Source: Sphingomonadales bacterium
Lineage (GTDB): Bacteria > Pseudomonadota > Alphaproteobacteria > Sphingomonadales > Sphingomonadaceae
Length of the DNA: 64,000 nt
NCBI GenBank assembly: GCA_025356275.1
Contig: JANXUK010000134.1
Location: 1 to 64,000 of the forward strand
Reading direction: 5' to 3'
The notes under the pieces were generated by a model. That model searched no databases. It was not told where the DNA came from and saw only the letters and a program-made list of their open reading frames with translations. This document shows positions 10,896 through 19,415 of the stretch, piece after piece; position 1 is the stretch's first letter; the number at the start of each line of letters is the position of its first letter. A program made the translations under genes and the position numbers.

Positions 10896-11294
10896 ATGGC
10901 GGGCCAGGGGAGCGGGACGGTGAAAATCTACTATGACGGAGGGTGTCGGCCCAACCCCGGAATGATCGAAACCGCGGTTGTTGCAGCGGGAAAGACCCAT
11001 CATCGGGCCGACCACGGCCATGGTGACAGCAATGACGCCGAGTGGCTGGCGATCATTGCTGCGCTGGGTATTGCCCGCGAGCTTGGCGTTGCCGACGTGA
11101 TCCTGCTCGGCGATTCGAAATTGGTGGTCGCGCAGATCAGCGGCAGTACGCGCGGGATTGCGCCGCGATTTTGCGCGTATCTGGCCACGTTCCGCGCGCT
11201 CGCCGCCGATTTCGATCGTGTTCGGGTCCGGCATGTTGGCCGGGGGCAGAACCTCGCCGGAATTGCTCTGGAGCGCGTGCATGGGAGAATTTGA
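10896..11294 (+). CDS. RNase H-like protein lacking the last catalytic acid
   Basis: A 132-residue RNase HI-fold protein. First acid Asp14 (YYDGGCRPNPG), Glu49 (SNDAEWLA) and Asp73 (LGDSKLVV) match the first three carboxylates of RNase HI. The fourth region reads RGQNLAGIALE, where a typical protein has N-x-x-AD-x-LA; the expected Asp is Gly122. It may still be active with three acids plus His113, or may be a binding-only version. It also lacks the basic protrusion of canonical RnhA, like the 'RNase HI family/RT-like' proteins. Likely processes or binds RNA:DNA hybrids; exact role unknown. Confidence 0.75.
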   Translation: MAGQGSGTVKIYYDGGCRPNPGMIETAVVAAGKTHHRADHGHGDSNDAEWLAIIAALGIARELGVADVILLGDSKLVVAQISGSTRGIAPRFCAYLATFRALAADFDRVRVRHVGRGQNLAGIALERVHGRI

Positions 11295-11371
11295 CGGCAA
11301 GGTTGAACATTGGCTGGCGGACCCCATCTCCGGTTGCAAGCTCCCTTAGTGAACGCGCAAAGGACCATGAT

Positions 11372-11767
11372 ATGGCGGTTCAACCCACCCTGCCTGCCGG
11401 GATGTTCGACGAAATCCTGACGATGTCGCCGTCGCAAAGCGCGGCCATGAAGCGTATGACGAGCGTTGCGTTCATTCTCGATTCCGCATTCGTTATCCCC
11501 GGCAGCAAGCAGCGCGTCGGTATCGATGCCATCATCGGCCTGATTCCGGGGCTTGGCGACGTGGTGACGACGGCGCTGTCCAGCTATATCATCTGGGAGG
11601 CAAGAAACCTGGGTGTCTCGCGCGTCGCACTGGGCCGGATGTTGGCCAATCTGGCTATCCACGCGGCAGTCGGAACGATCCCGGTGCTGGGCGATGCCTT
11701 CGATGCGTTCTTCCGGGTCAATCAGCGCAATCTGGCTATCGTGCGCGCGCAGCTTGCGAAGGGCTGA
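11372..11767 (+). CDS. DUF4112 small membrane protein
   Basis: A 131-residue protein with the DUF4112 signature: LDSAFVIPGSKQRVGIDAIIGLIPGLGD, followed by hydrophobic segments (VVTTALSSYIIWEA and LANLAIHAAVGTIPVLGDAFDAFF) ending in RVNQRN. AAAGGA precedes the ATG at 11372. Two short amphipathic or membrane helices suggest inner-membrane association. Function of the family is unknown. Confidence 0.82.
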   Translation: MAVQPTLPAGMFDEILTMSPSQSAAMKRMTSVAFILDSAFVIPGSKQRVGIDAIIGLIPGLGDVVTTALSSYIIWEARNLGVSRVALGRMLANLAIHAAVGTIPVLGDAFDAFFRVNQRNLAIVRAQLAKG

Positions 11768-12005
11768 CGGGTTCCCGCCGCGACCGCGATGCCGTCGTCC
11801 GAATCGCCGCTGAAGCCACGATTGCCGGTTTGACTGAATGGGACATGGTGCCCAATGCTCGGTGTTGCGGTACTGTTGACTGGGCCAACTCGGTCCCTCC
11901 CCGATCCATTCGTGACCACGCCTCGGGCTGCGGCCCGGCGGCGCGAAGAGTTTGAACAGCGGTTGCGTTTGAGCTATTCGGTAGCGATGTGGATCGGATC
12001 CTCGC
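11768..12005. other. Intergenic spacer, no feature identified
   Basis: 238 bases between the DUF4112 gene and the DUF1800 gene; no convincing gene, hairpin or promoter motif seen. Confidence 0.3.
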
Positions 12006-13379
12006 ATGCCCGCAGATAAAGCCGCCATTGCCCTGAACCGATTTGGCCTGGGTGCGCGCCCGGGGGAGATTGACCGGGTCGCTGCCGATCCAGGGGCGTG
12101 GTTGATGCGGCAGATCGCCGGGCCTCACCCGCTGCCGCCCGCTATCGCCGCGCTGCCGCCGACCGCCGAAAGCCTCAGCGCCTTTGGTAAATGGATCGCC
12201 TCGATCGGCATCGGTCCGGGCGCCGACATCGCCAAGGGCAAGCTGGCCGCCGGCATCAGCGTCGAGCAATCGTTCAAAGCGGTGCTGGGTCCGCCTTATG
12301 CACAGGCGGTGGCGGCGCGTTTTCAGGCGGCGATAGACACCGATACGCCGTTCCGTGAGCGCTGGATTCGCTTCTGGTCCAACCATTTCGTCGTATCCGC
12401 CGCCAAGCCCGATATCATCGCGCTGCCGGCGGCGTTCGAACGCGATGTGGTGCGTGCCCATGCCTTCGGCCGCTTCGAGGATATGCTGCTCGCCTCCACA
12501 CAGCATCCGGCGATGCTGATCTATCTCGACAATTACCTGTCAATCGGGCCCGATTCGCCGCTGGCCCGGCATCCCGAATTTCTGCCACCGTATCTCCGCG
12601 ACCGGATGAAGGGCCGCAACGAGAATCTCGCGCGCGAGATTCTGGAGCTGCACACGCTGGGTGCGCGCGGCGGCTATAGTCAGGACGATGTCATCGCGCT
12701 GGCCAATATGTTGACCGGATGGACGCTGGCGCATGGCGCCTATGAGGGGTCGAGCGGCGGTGAGCTGTTCCGCTTTCTGGGCTTCGGGCATCAGCCCGGC
12801 GCGCAGACCTTGCTGGGCGCGGCTTATGATCAGCCTGGCGGGGGGCAGGGCGAGGCGGCGCTGCGCGCGATCGCCCGTCACCCCTCTACCGCGCGGCATA
12901 TCGCCACCAAGCTCGCCCGCCACTTCGTTGCGGACAGCCCCCCCGATGCGCAGGTGGCGCGGCTCGCCGCCAGCTTTACGGCTACCAATGGCGACCTTGC
13001 GGCGCTTGCGGCGGCGTTGATTGCCGCGCCCGAAGCGTGGGATCCCGCGCCCGCCAAGACCAAACCACCCGAAGATTATCTGATTTCGGCGGTCCGGGCG
13101 ATGGGCGGGCCGCAGCTGGCGGGGCCGCAATTAATCGCGCTGCTGACGCGTATGGGTCAGCGGCCGATGGCGCCGCCGGGCCCCGATGGCTGGTCAGAGA
13201 ATGCCGGCGCATGGACCGGGTCCGACGCCCTGTGGAAGCGGATCGAATGGGCCTCGGCAGTCGCCCGAACGACCGCAACCGCCTCCGGCCTATGGAGCCT
13301 CATCGGAAAGCTCGTCGATATCTTCCAGCCAGCCGAATGCGCCAACTACTTCAGTTCGTGCGGATATGTTCCAGCATGA
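12006..13379 (+). CDS. DUF1800 protein, C-terminus replaced by an IS630 transposase tail
   Basis: Residues 1 to about 420 are a DUF1800 protein: ALNRFGLGARPGE at the N-terminus, FRERWIRFWSNHF, RNENLAREILELHTLG, and a late WKRIEWASAVA. DUF1800 proteins are usually exported or envelope-associated and encoded just before a DUF1501 gene. Here family similarity stops at WASAVA, and the last ~38 residues (GLWSLIGKLVDIFQ, then PAECANYFSSCGY) match the C-terminal end of IS630-type transposases in the same frame. The ORF is therefore an accidental chimera missing its normal end, and likely non-functional. No signal peptide is obvious. The DUF1501 partner survives only as a fragment at 13956-14267. Confidence 0.8.
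   Translation: MPADKAAIALNRFGLGARPGEIDRVAADPGAWLMRQIAGPHPLPPAIAALPPTAESLSAFGKWIASIGIGPGADIAKGKLAAGISVEQSFKAVLGPPYAQAVAARFQAAIDTDTPFRERWIRFWSNHFVVSAAKPDIIALPAAFERDVVRAHAFGRFEDMLLASTQHPAMLIYLDNYLSIGPDSPLARHPEFLPPYLRDRMKGRNENLAREILELHTLGARGGYSQDDVIALANMLTGWTLAHGAYEGSSGGELFRFLGFGHQPGAQTLLGAAYDQPGGGQGEAALRAIARHPSTARHIATKLARHFVADSPPDAQVARLAASFTATNGDLAALAAALIAAPEAWDPAPAKTKPPEDYLISAVRAMGGPQLAGPQLIALLTRMGQRPMAPPGPDGWSENAGAWTGSDALWKRIEWASAVARTTATASGLWSLIGKLVDIFQPAECANYFSSCGYVPA
13266..13379 (+). mobile_element. C-terminal fragment of an IS630-type transposase
   Basis: The translation from about 13266 to the stop at 13379 carries the IS630-family closing motif (LVDIFQPAECANYFSSCGY); the rest of the transposase is absent. 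The fragment lies exactly where DUF1800 similarity ends, marking a recombination or deletion boundary. Terminal inverted repeat not identified. Family assignment is from the motif alone. Confidence 0.65.
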
Positions 13380-13391
13380 TCGGAAAACGCT

Positions 13392-13844
13392 CTAGCGCGG
13401 CTGTTCTTGGGCGAGGCGCCAGCCGGAATCCCATCGCTCAAGGTTTGCTTCGTACCCGCTATTGACGGTCTGACCTTGTGCCCAGCCGCCTGGTGGTAAG
13501 CCATAGCATTCGTTGAAGAACCCGTTGATGTCACCGTATTGGGGGGCGGCTGCCAAGTTCACAAGCGTAACGGGGATAACAACTGATGCTTTTCCCGATG
13601 TCCCGTTCAGAGCGGTATCTGCTAGTGTGGGTTGGCCGAGCGAAAACACGTCCGTGCACGGATGCATGCGCCCTCCCATTTGAAATGCCCGCTGGGCCAT
13701 GAGGCGGGCTGCGCCGTCGAGCACGGCTTGCTGCTCGTCCGCAGAGAGGTTCGCGCTCGCTTGGCTGCCGCATCCCGCAAGGGACACGAGTATAGAGAGC
13801 GTCATAAGAGCCCGCCCGCCGTTGCTGTTTTTCCTCACGCGCAC
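13392..13844 (-). CDS. Putative lipoprotein of unknown function
   Basis: About 150 residues with a basic N-terminus, a hydrophobic stretch and lipobox LAGC, so probably a lipidated envelope protein. The mature part has paired cysteines (MHPCTDVF and NECYGLPP) and ends with a Trp-rich tail (ERWDSGWRLAQEQPR). No family recognised. I take the GTG at 13844 because it supplies the basic n-region; the ATG at 13805 is an alternative. It lies between the truncated DUF1800 gene and the DUF1501 fragment on the opposite strand, so it arrived with the rearrangement or is cargo of the lost mobile element. Confidence 0.6.
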   Translation of the reverse strand: MRVRKNSNGGRALMTLSILVSLAGCGSQASANLSADEQQAVLDGAARLMAQRAFQMGGRMHPCTDVFSLGQPTLADTALNGTSGKASVVIPVTLVNLAAAPQYGDINGFFNECYGLPPGGWAQGQTVNSGYEANLERWDSGWRLAQEQPR

Positions 13845-13955
13845 GCCCTTTTTATAGATATACTATAGTTGATAAACACGCCAAGCATTGGTCGTCAACA
13901 GAGACCGCATGGATATGCGGCAGGCCCGGCGGCGATCAGCGCTCGTCGAAAACTG

Positions 13956-14267
13956 ATGTTCATGCGGACCGAATTCGGCCGCACGGTGGCGATGAACGGC
14001 ACCGGCGGCACCGACCACGGCACCGGCGGCGCGGCGTTCCTGCTGGGCGGCGCGGTGGCCGGGGGCCGGGTTATCGCCGATTGGCCGGGCCTGAGCCATG
14101 CCGCGCTGCTCGATGGGCGTGACCTGCGCCCGACGGCCAGCCTGTATTCACCGCTCAAATCCGCGCTGATCCACCATCTCGGCATTGAGGCCGGCCATGT
14201 CGAGCGCATGGTCTTTCCCAATAGCACCGCCTCGCGCCTCAGCGAGGGCCTGTTTCGCCGAACCTGA
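13956..14267 (+). pseudogene. C-terminal remnant of a DUF1501 protein
   Basis: About 103 residues corresponding to the end of DUF1501 proteins: MRTEFGRTVAMNGTGGTDHG, a Gly/Ala-rich GGAVAGGRVIADWPGL, LLDGRDLRPT, and VFPNS near the end. Full-length DUF1501 proteins are around 380-400 residues, so most of the N-terminal part is missing. The normal partner, DUF1800, lies upstream with its own C-terminus lost. A frame stays open to 13869 but the extra residues are not family-like. Probably untranslated debris. Confidence 0.75.
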
Positions 14268-14289
14268 ATCTTTATCCGGAGCATGATTT

Positions 14290-14574
14290 ATGAAACTGAT
14301 CCGCATAACATTCGGCCTGGCCCTGATGCCCGTTGCAGCCTTCGCTCAGGAACCGCCGGCCAGCCCTTCCGCCAGCCCCTCAGCCAGCGCGATGGCGCAG
14401 CGCTGGCTGGCGATGAAGACCTGCGCGTTGGATGTCCGGACGCTGTGCCCCGGCATTCAACGCGGTGGCGGGCGCATCGCCCAATGCTTGATGGCCAATG
14501 CCGCGAAGGTCTCGGTGCGGTGCCGCGACGCGATAAAGCGGATGCGCGCAGGCCGCAAAGCTGGCGGCACGTAA
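14290..14574 (+). CDS. Small secreted cysteine-rich-repeat protein
   Basis: A 94-residue protein with a Sec signal peptide (LALMPVAAFA-QE), a Pro/Ser linker, and one cysteine-rich repeat of the GLG1-like type: MKTCALDVRTLCPG, then GGRIAQCLM and VSVRCRDAI. The four cysteines should form disulfides in the periplasm. Similar small proteins are common in alphaproteobacteria with no assigned function. The start codon at 14290 lies 22 bases after the DUF1501 remnant. Confidence 0.7.
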   Translation: MKLIRITFGLALMPVAAFAQEPPASPSASPSASAMAQRWLAMKTCALDVRTLCPGIQRGGGRIAQCLMANAAKVSVRCRDAIKRMRAGRKAGGT

Positions 14575-14645
14575 CAGCGTAGGGCATGGCGCAGCATCGG
14601 GGTGGTGCTCCGGGCCCAGCGCCCTTGATCAAAGGAACTTGCGTA

Positions 14646-15218
14646 ATGACTATCCACAAGGTCGGGTACTTCGTCGGCAGCCTTGCCAAGCAATCGATCA
14701 ACCGCAAACTTGCGAAGGCACTGATTGCGCTTGCACCTGACAGCATGCATTTCACTGAGATCGGTTTTGGCGACCTTCCACTCTACAGCTATGATTACGA
14801 TGCCGATTTTCCGCCGGTTGCCCGCGCCTTCAAGGCATCCATTGCGGCGGTCGATGCGCTGCTATTCGTCACGCCCGAATACAATCGGTCGATCCCCGGC
14901 GCGTTGAAGAATGCGATCGACTGGGGAACGCGGCCCTATGGCACCAACGCCTTCACCGGCAAGCCCTCCGCCGTGATCGGCACTTCGCCGGGCGCCATCG
15001 GCACCGCGCTGGCCCAGCAGAGCCTGCGCGCGGTGCTGGCTTTCTGCAATTCACCCCAGATGTCCGCGCCAGAGGCTTACCTCCATTTCACCCCCGGCCT
15101 GATCACCGACGACGGCAAGGTCACGGTCGCGTCCACCGAGAAATTCCTCCAGCATTACATAGAAGAATTCGGTGATTTTATCGGCAGGGTGCTGGGGTCC
15201 GCGCCGCAGAACACTTAG
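14646..15218 (+). CDS. NADPH-dependent FMN reductase (flavodoxin-like)
   Basis: A 190-residue flavodoxin-fold reductase transferring electrons from NAD(P)H to FMN or quinone-type acceptors. FMN phosphate loop GSLAKQSINRKLAKAL near residues 11-26, and the family motif TPEYNRSIPGALKNAIDW in the middle. AAGGA lies nine bases before the ATG at 14646; a longer frame starts at 14586 but lacks support. Length is normal for the ArsH/ChrR-like group. Twenty bases upstream of the TRIC-channel gene, possibly co-transcribed. Confidence 0.88.
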   Translation: MTIHKVGYFVGSLAKQSINRKLAKALIALAPDSMHFTEIGFGDLPLYSYDYDADFPPVARAFKASIAAVDALLFVTPEYNRSIPGALKNAIDWGTRPYGTNAFTGKPSAVIGTSPGAIGTALAQQSLRAVLAFCNSPQMSAPEAYLHFTPGLITDDGKVTVASTEKFLQHYIEEFGDFIGRVLGSAPQNT

Positions 15219-15238
15219 TTCGGTAAGGACCCGCCGCG

Positions 15239-15898
15239 ATGAACAGGATGCAGATCGCCGGGCAACTGCTGCCGACCATGGTGCTCATTCTCGATCTGTG
15301 CGGCACTTTTGCCTTTGCGCTCAGCGGCGCAATGGCCGGGGTGCGGCGGCGGCTGGACCTGTTCGGCGTGCTGGCTCTGTCTTTCGCGGCCTCCAGCTTT
15401 GGCGGGATCGGTCGCGACGTGTTGATCGGCGCCGTGCCGCCCGCGGCCCTGACCGATTGGCGCTATCTGGGCGTATCGCTCGCGGCGGGGGTAATCGCGT
15501 TTTTCTGGTCCTCGCGGATCGAGCAGGGGCGCACGCCGGTGCGGCTGCTGGACGCCATCGGGCTATCGCTGTTCGCGGTGGCGGGCACGGAAAAAGCTTT
15601 GGCTTATGGCTTGCGGCCCGAGATGGCGGCCTTGCTGGGGATGCTGACGGGTATCGGCGGGGGCGTAGCGCGCGATGTGCTGCTTGCCGAAATTCCGGCG
15701 GTGCTTCGTTCCGAACTCTATGCGGTAGCGGCGCTGGCCGGTGCGGCGATTGTGGTCGGCGGCAGCGTGCTGCACCTTCCGGTGCTGGTTGGCAGTATGA
15801 CTGGGGGGCTGGTTTGTTTCTCCCTGCGGATGATGGCCATTCGCCGGGGCTGGCGCCTGCCGGTCGCGCCGGACAGCGATCAGGGGGCCAAGCCGTAA
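15239..15898 (+). CDS. TRIC-type (UPF0126) membrane channel protein
   Basis: A 219-residue protein with six to seven hydrophobic segments and two similar halves, each carrying the UPF0126 glycine motif: FAASSFGGIGRDVLIG in the first, LTGIGGGVARDVLL in the second. Bacterial homologues (YicG/YadS) are trimeric intracellular cation-channel relatives in the inner membrane; some are tied to glycine or pyruvate transport. The substrate here is undetermined. Confidence 0.88.
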   Translation: MNRMQIAGQLLPTMVLILDLCGTFAFALSGAMAGVRRRLDLFGVLALSFAASSFGGIGRDVLIGAVPPAALTDWRYLGVSLAAGVIAFFWSSRIEQGRTPVRLLDAIGLSLFAVAGTEKALAYGLRPEMAALLGMLTGIGGGVARDVLLAEIPAVLRSELYAVAALAGAAIVVGGSVLHLPVLVGSMTGGLVCFSLRMMAIRRGWRLPVAPDSDQGAKP

Positions 15899-15954
15899 GG
15901 CGGAGTTGACCTTGCGCGCCCGGTGCCACATCCTCCCGCGCGAAAAGGATGCCG

Positions 15955-17472
15955 ATGACCCCGCTGCTGCTCGCTCTGGCAATGACCGCCGCCGACCCCG
16001 CCACCACCGCCGAAACGCGCACCACCGCCGCTATAGAGCGCGTGCGGCAGATCAATCCGTCGATCCACGCGGTCATCGCGCTCGACCCCACGGCGTTAGA
16101 ACAGGCGAAGGCGCTGGACCACAGCACCACACCGCGTGGGCCCCTGTTCGGGATGCCGATCCTGATCAAGGACAATATCGAGACACTGGGCCCGCTGCCG
16201 ACCACGGCGGGCAGCATGGCGCTGATGGCCAATGTTACCGGCCGCGATGCACCGCTGGTCGCGCGGTTGCGCGCGGCGGGCGCGGTGATCCTGGGCAAGA
16301 CCAACCTGTCCGAATGGGCCAATATGCGCTCCTCGGCATCGATCTCGGGGTGGAGCGCGGTGGGCGGGCAGACGCGCAATCCGCACGCCTTGGATCGCAC
16401 CGCCTGCGGCTCGTCCTCGGGCAGCGGGGCGGCCATTGCGGCGGGGCTGACCGTGGCGGCGGTGGGCACGGAGACCGACGGCTCGATCACCTGCCCGGCC
16501 TCGATGAACGGCATCGTTGGGTTGAAGCCAACGGTCGGCCTAATCAGCCGAACGCATGTGGTGCCGATCAGCCATAGCCAGGACACGCCCGGCCCGATGG
16601 CCAGGGACGTGCGCACCGCCGCGCTGCTGTTACAGGCGATGGCGGGCAGCGATCCGGCCGATCCGGCGACGGCGATGGCCGATGGGCATCGTGCGGATTA
16701 TGTCGCGGCGCTGCGGCGGGATGCGCTGAAAGGCGTGCGGATCGGCGTGCTGCGCTTTGCCGGACCGTGGTCGCCGCAAGTCGATGCTTTGTTCGATTCC
16801 GCGCTGACTGTGCTGCGCGCGCAGGGCGCCACGCTGGTCGATATTGCGGCGATGAAGGACAGGGGCAAGATCGGGCCGGCGGAATTTGCGGTGCTGCTGA
16901 CCGAACTGAAGGCCCATCTCAACGCCTATCTGGCGACCACGCCGGCCAGCGTTACGACCCGCACGCTGACCGATGTCATCGCCTTCAACAAGGCCAACCC
17001 GCGCGAACTGGCGATGTTCGGGCAGGACAGTTTTGAGAAGGCGGAGGCGACTGCGGGGCTGACCGATCCGGCCTATGTCGCGGCGCGGGCGCTGTCGCTG
17101 CGGCTGGCGGGCCCCGAGGGGATCGACGCGATGCTGTCGTCCAATAATGTTGCGGCTTTGGTGGCGCCGACGATGCCACCGGCGTGGAAGATCGATGCGG
17201 TCAATGGCGATCAATACTCCGGCAATGGCCCCGGCGATCTGGCGGCGGTAGCCGGCTATCCGCATCTGACCGTGCCGATGGGCGCGGTACGCGGCTTGCC
17301 GGTGGGCCTGTCGTTCATTGGCCCGGCGTGGAGCGAGGCGCGGCTGCTGGGGCTAGGCTATGCCTATGAACAGGCGGCCGGGGTGCGGACGGTGCCGACA
17401 TTCGCGCCATCGGTCGAGGGTGCGGGACCGACTGCGTCGCTGATGGTGCCGCTGGGTACGCCTTCGCATTAG
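15955..17472 (+). CDS. Amidase-signature family amidohydrolase, exported
   Basis: A ~505-residue amidase of the Ser-cisSer-Lys class, hydrolysing an unidentified amide. Lys72 (PILIKDN), cis-Ser in CGSSSGSGAA (about 153-155) and nucleophile Ser177 (TDGSITCPAS) are present. A short hydrophobic N-terminus (TPLLLALAMTAA) looks like a signal peptide, placing it in the periplasm. AAAAGGA precedes both ATGs; spacing favours 15955 over 15949. The C-terminal half carries the usual VAPTMPP segment and the closing GLPVGLSFIG motif. It stands downstream of the TRIC gene with a ~55-base gap. Confidence 0.88.
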   Translation: MTPLLLALAMTAADPATTAETRTTAAIERVRQINPSIHAVIALDPTALEQAKALDHSTTPRGPLFGMPILIKDNIETLGPLPTTAGSMALMANVTGRDAPLVARLRAAGAVILGKTNLSEWANMRSSASISGWSAVGGQTRNPHALDRTACGSSSGSGAAIAAGLTVAAVGTETDGSITCPASMNGIVGLKPTVGLISRTHVVPISHSQDTPGPMARDVRTAALLLQAMAGSDPADPATAMADGHRADYVAALRRDALKGVRIGVLRFAGPWSPQVDALFDSALTVLRAQGATLVDIAAMKDRGKIGPAEFAVLLTELKAHLNAYLATTPASVTTRTLTDVIAFNKANPRELAMFGQDSFEKAEATAGLTDPAYVAARALSLRLAGPEGIDAMLSSNNVAALVAPTMPPAWKIDAVNGDQYSGNGPGDLAAVAGYPHLTVPMGAVRGLPVGLSFIGPAWSEARLLGLGYAYEQAAGVRTVPTFAPSVEGAGPTASLMVPLGTPSH

Positions 17473-17503
17473 GCACGCGTTGCGGATTTGGCTGCTGAGG
17501 CAC

Positions 17504-18430
17504 TCAGTCGTAAAACGCGGCAACTTCGCGCTGTGTGCCGATGCGCAATGCTTCCTCGACCAGGCGCAGCGGGGCGAGGTCGACTTCGCTGGTCCCCGCG
17601 CCGATGCGATCGGCAAAGCGTTGATAAAGCGCGGGATATTCGGCCTCTACGGGCACAGGCTGCGGCGCGCCGGCGATGATCAGGCGGTTGCCGCCCCCCG
17701 CAAGTATCAGCTCGCCGGCCTCGGTTTCGATAAAAATGTCCCAGCTTTGCGGGCCGGTTTGCAGGAAATCCAAGTCGGCGTTGATGGTCATGCCGCTGGC
17801 GCTGGTCAGGGTCAGGCGCGCCGCAATCGGGGCCGCGCAATTGGATGGGATGTCGAGATCGGCAGCCGCGACATGCAAAGGTTTGCAAACCAAGTCGGTT
17901 AATATAGATAGCGCATTTATCCCGGTATCGAATACGCCCATGCCACCCTCTTGCCATATCCAGGTCTGGCCGGGATGCCAGACCCGGACATCCTCTTTCC
18001 AGACGATGCGGATGTGGCGGATTTTGGTCCGCGCCAGCCATGCCCTGGCCGGGGCCACCGCCGCTGCCTCTTGCGAGTGCCAGGCGGTGAACAGCGTGAC
18101 GGAGTGCGCGGCGGCGAGCGCGACCAGCTCCTCGACCTGGGCAGTGCCGACGCCAGGCGGTTTTTCGAGCAACACATGCTTGCCTGCCATGATCGCGGCG
18201 CGGGCGGCGGCATGGCGCAATTGGGGCGGCTGGCACAGGCTGACCGCGTCCAGATCGGGCTCCCCCGCGATCAGCGCAGCGATGTCGGAATAGGATGGCA
18301 GGCCCGGCGCCGCGCTATGCGGGTCGGCGGTGGCGATCAAGTCCATGCCTGGAGTGTTGGCGATGGCGGCGACATGCTGATCGCGCGCGATCTTGCCGAA
18401 CCCGATGATAGCGATCCTGATGGGTCTCAC
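17504..18430 (-). CDS. Gfo/Idh/MocA sugar dehydrogenase (D-galactose/L-arabinose 1-dehydrogenase type)
   Basis: Oxidises an aldose at C1 to the lactone with NAD(P)+. 308 residues: N-terminal Rossmann motif IGFGKIARDQH, Gfo/Idh/MocA lysine motif LLEKPPGVG, and a substrate-domain stretch WKEDVRVWHPGQTWIW...GVFDTGINALSI closely resembling, from memory, Pseudomonas fluorescens galactose dehydrogenase Gal and the related Azospirillum arabinose dehydrogenase. Start is GTG; its GTGA overlaps the TGA of the upstream AraD1-like gene by four bases, implying translational coupling. It is the last gene of a leftward operon behind the sugar-acid dehydratase. Whether galactose or arabinose is preferred cannot be read from sequence. 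Confidence 0.82.
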   Translation of the reverse strand: MRPIRIAIIGFGKIARDQHVAAIANTPGMDLIATADPHSAAPGLPSYSDIAALIAGEPDLDAVSLCQPPQLRHAAARAAIMAGKHVLLEKPPGVGTAQVEELVALAAAHSVTLFTAWHSQEAAAVAPARAWLARTKIRHIRIVWKEDVRVWHPGQTWIWQEGGMGVFDTGINALSILTDLVCKPLHVAAADLDIPSNCAAPIAARLTLTSASGMTINADLDFLQTGPQSWDIFIETEAGELILAGGGNRLIIAGAPQPVPVEAEYPALYQRFADRIGAGTSEVDLAPLRLVEEALRIGTQREVAAFYD

Positions 18431-19403
18431 AACGCGCGAACTATAACCGCATCAGCGTCCGAACCCAGCGCCAGCGGGTTGCGCAGGGGCAGGGCGAAAG
18501 CATCGGCGGTGATCTCGAACATATCGCCGGATCGGGTGGTGATGTCATCGGCGCAGGACAGGGTAGCGGTACCGAAGAAATGCACATGGAGGTCGCCGGG
18601 GCGGCGAAACTGGCTGTTTTTGAAGTGATGGTGTTCCAAATTGGCGATACTATGCGACATATTCGCTTCGCCCGAGACGAAAGGCTTCTCCCACAGCACC
18701 GCGCCGTCGCGCAGGATACGGCTGGTGCCGCGCACATCTGTCGGCAGATCGCCCAGTCGTAGTTCGGGACCAAGCGCTGCCTGCCGCAGTTTTGAATGCG
18801 CCAGCCACAAGTAATTGACCCGTTCGGTTACATGGTCGGAAAATTCATTGCCCAGCGTAAAGCCGAGGCGCAGTGGGGTGCCGTCGGTGCCGACCAGGTA
18901 GATGCCAGCAATCTCGGGCTCCTCGCCACCATCGCCGGCGAAGGCGGGCTGGGTGAGGGGGGCGCCGGGGGCGACGAGGCAATCGCCATCACCTTTGTAG
19001 AACCATTCTGGCTGGACACCGATAGTACCATGAACCGGTTTCCCGCTTTCGAGCCCCATCAGGAACATCCGCAAGGAATCGGTCGCGCCGCCAGCAGCAG
19101 CGCCCTTGTGCATCATGTCGCGGCCCTCTGCCGAACCGAGATGCGTCAGGCCGGTGCCGGTGACGATCAGATGGGCCGCGTCGGGGTGATCGATCGGGGC
19201 GAGCAACGTGACGTCGGCAAGGTCGATCGCTGTCCCTGCCATTGGGCGGCCAGATCGGCCAGCTTCGCGCCCTTGTCCGCCGCCTGATGCGCCAGCATGA
19301 GCGTGGTGGCGACGCCCGTGACCACGCGGGTACTGCCATCGTCGGCCAGCGCGGCGACACCTCGCTCGCAATTTCGGGTAAATTGGATCAGGGACCGAAC
19401 CAT
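18427..19403 (-). pseudogene. AraD1-like FAH-superfamily protein, frameshifted
   Basis: Fumarylacetoacetate-hydrolase-fold protein of the AraD1 group, which pairs with IlvD/Edd dehydratases in non-phosphorylative arabinose/galactose pathways. The true N-terminus (MVRSLIQFTRN...LADLAAQWQG) reads from 19403, but homology then continues one frame over (TAIDLADVTLLAPIDHP to the stop at 18427). The switch lies near 19240 in CAGGGACAG; restoring one G joins the frames. Metal-site motifs such as GTGLTHLG and MFLMGLESGKPV lie in the second part. The ~325-residue product is complete apart from the single lost base, so this is either a recent mutation or a sequencing error. Thirteen bases after the dehydratase stop; overlaps the Gal-type gene. 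Confidence 0.8.
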
Positions 19404-19415
19404 ATCTTCACAGCC

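Noticed and set aside
15321-16616. 431-residue minus-strand frame over the TRIC and amidase genes
   Set aside because: Ser/Arg/Pro-rich antisense shadow of two well-supported genes.
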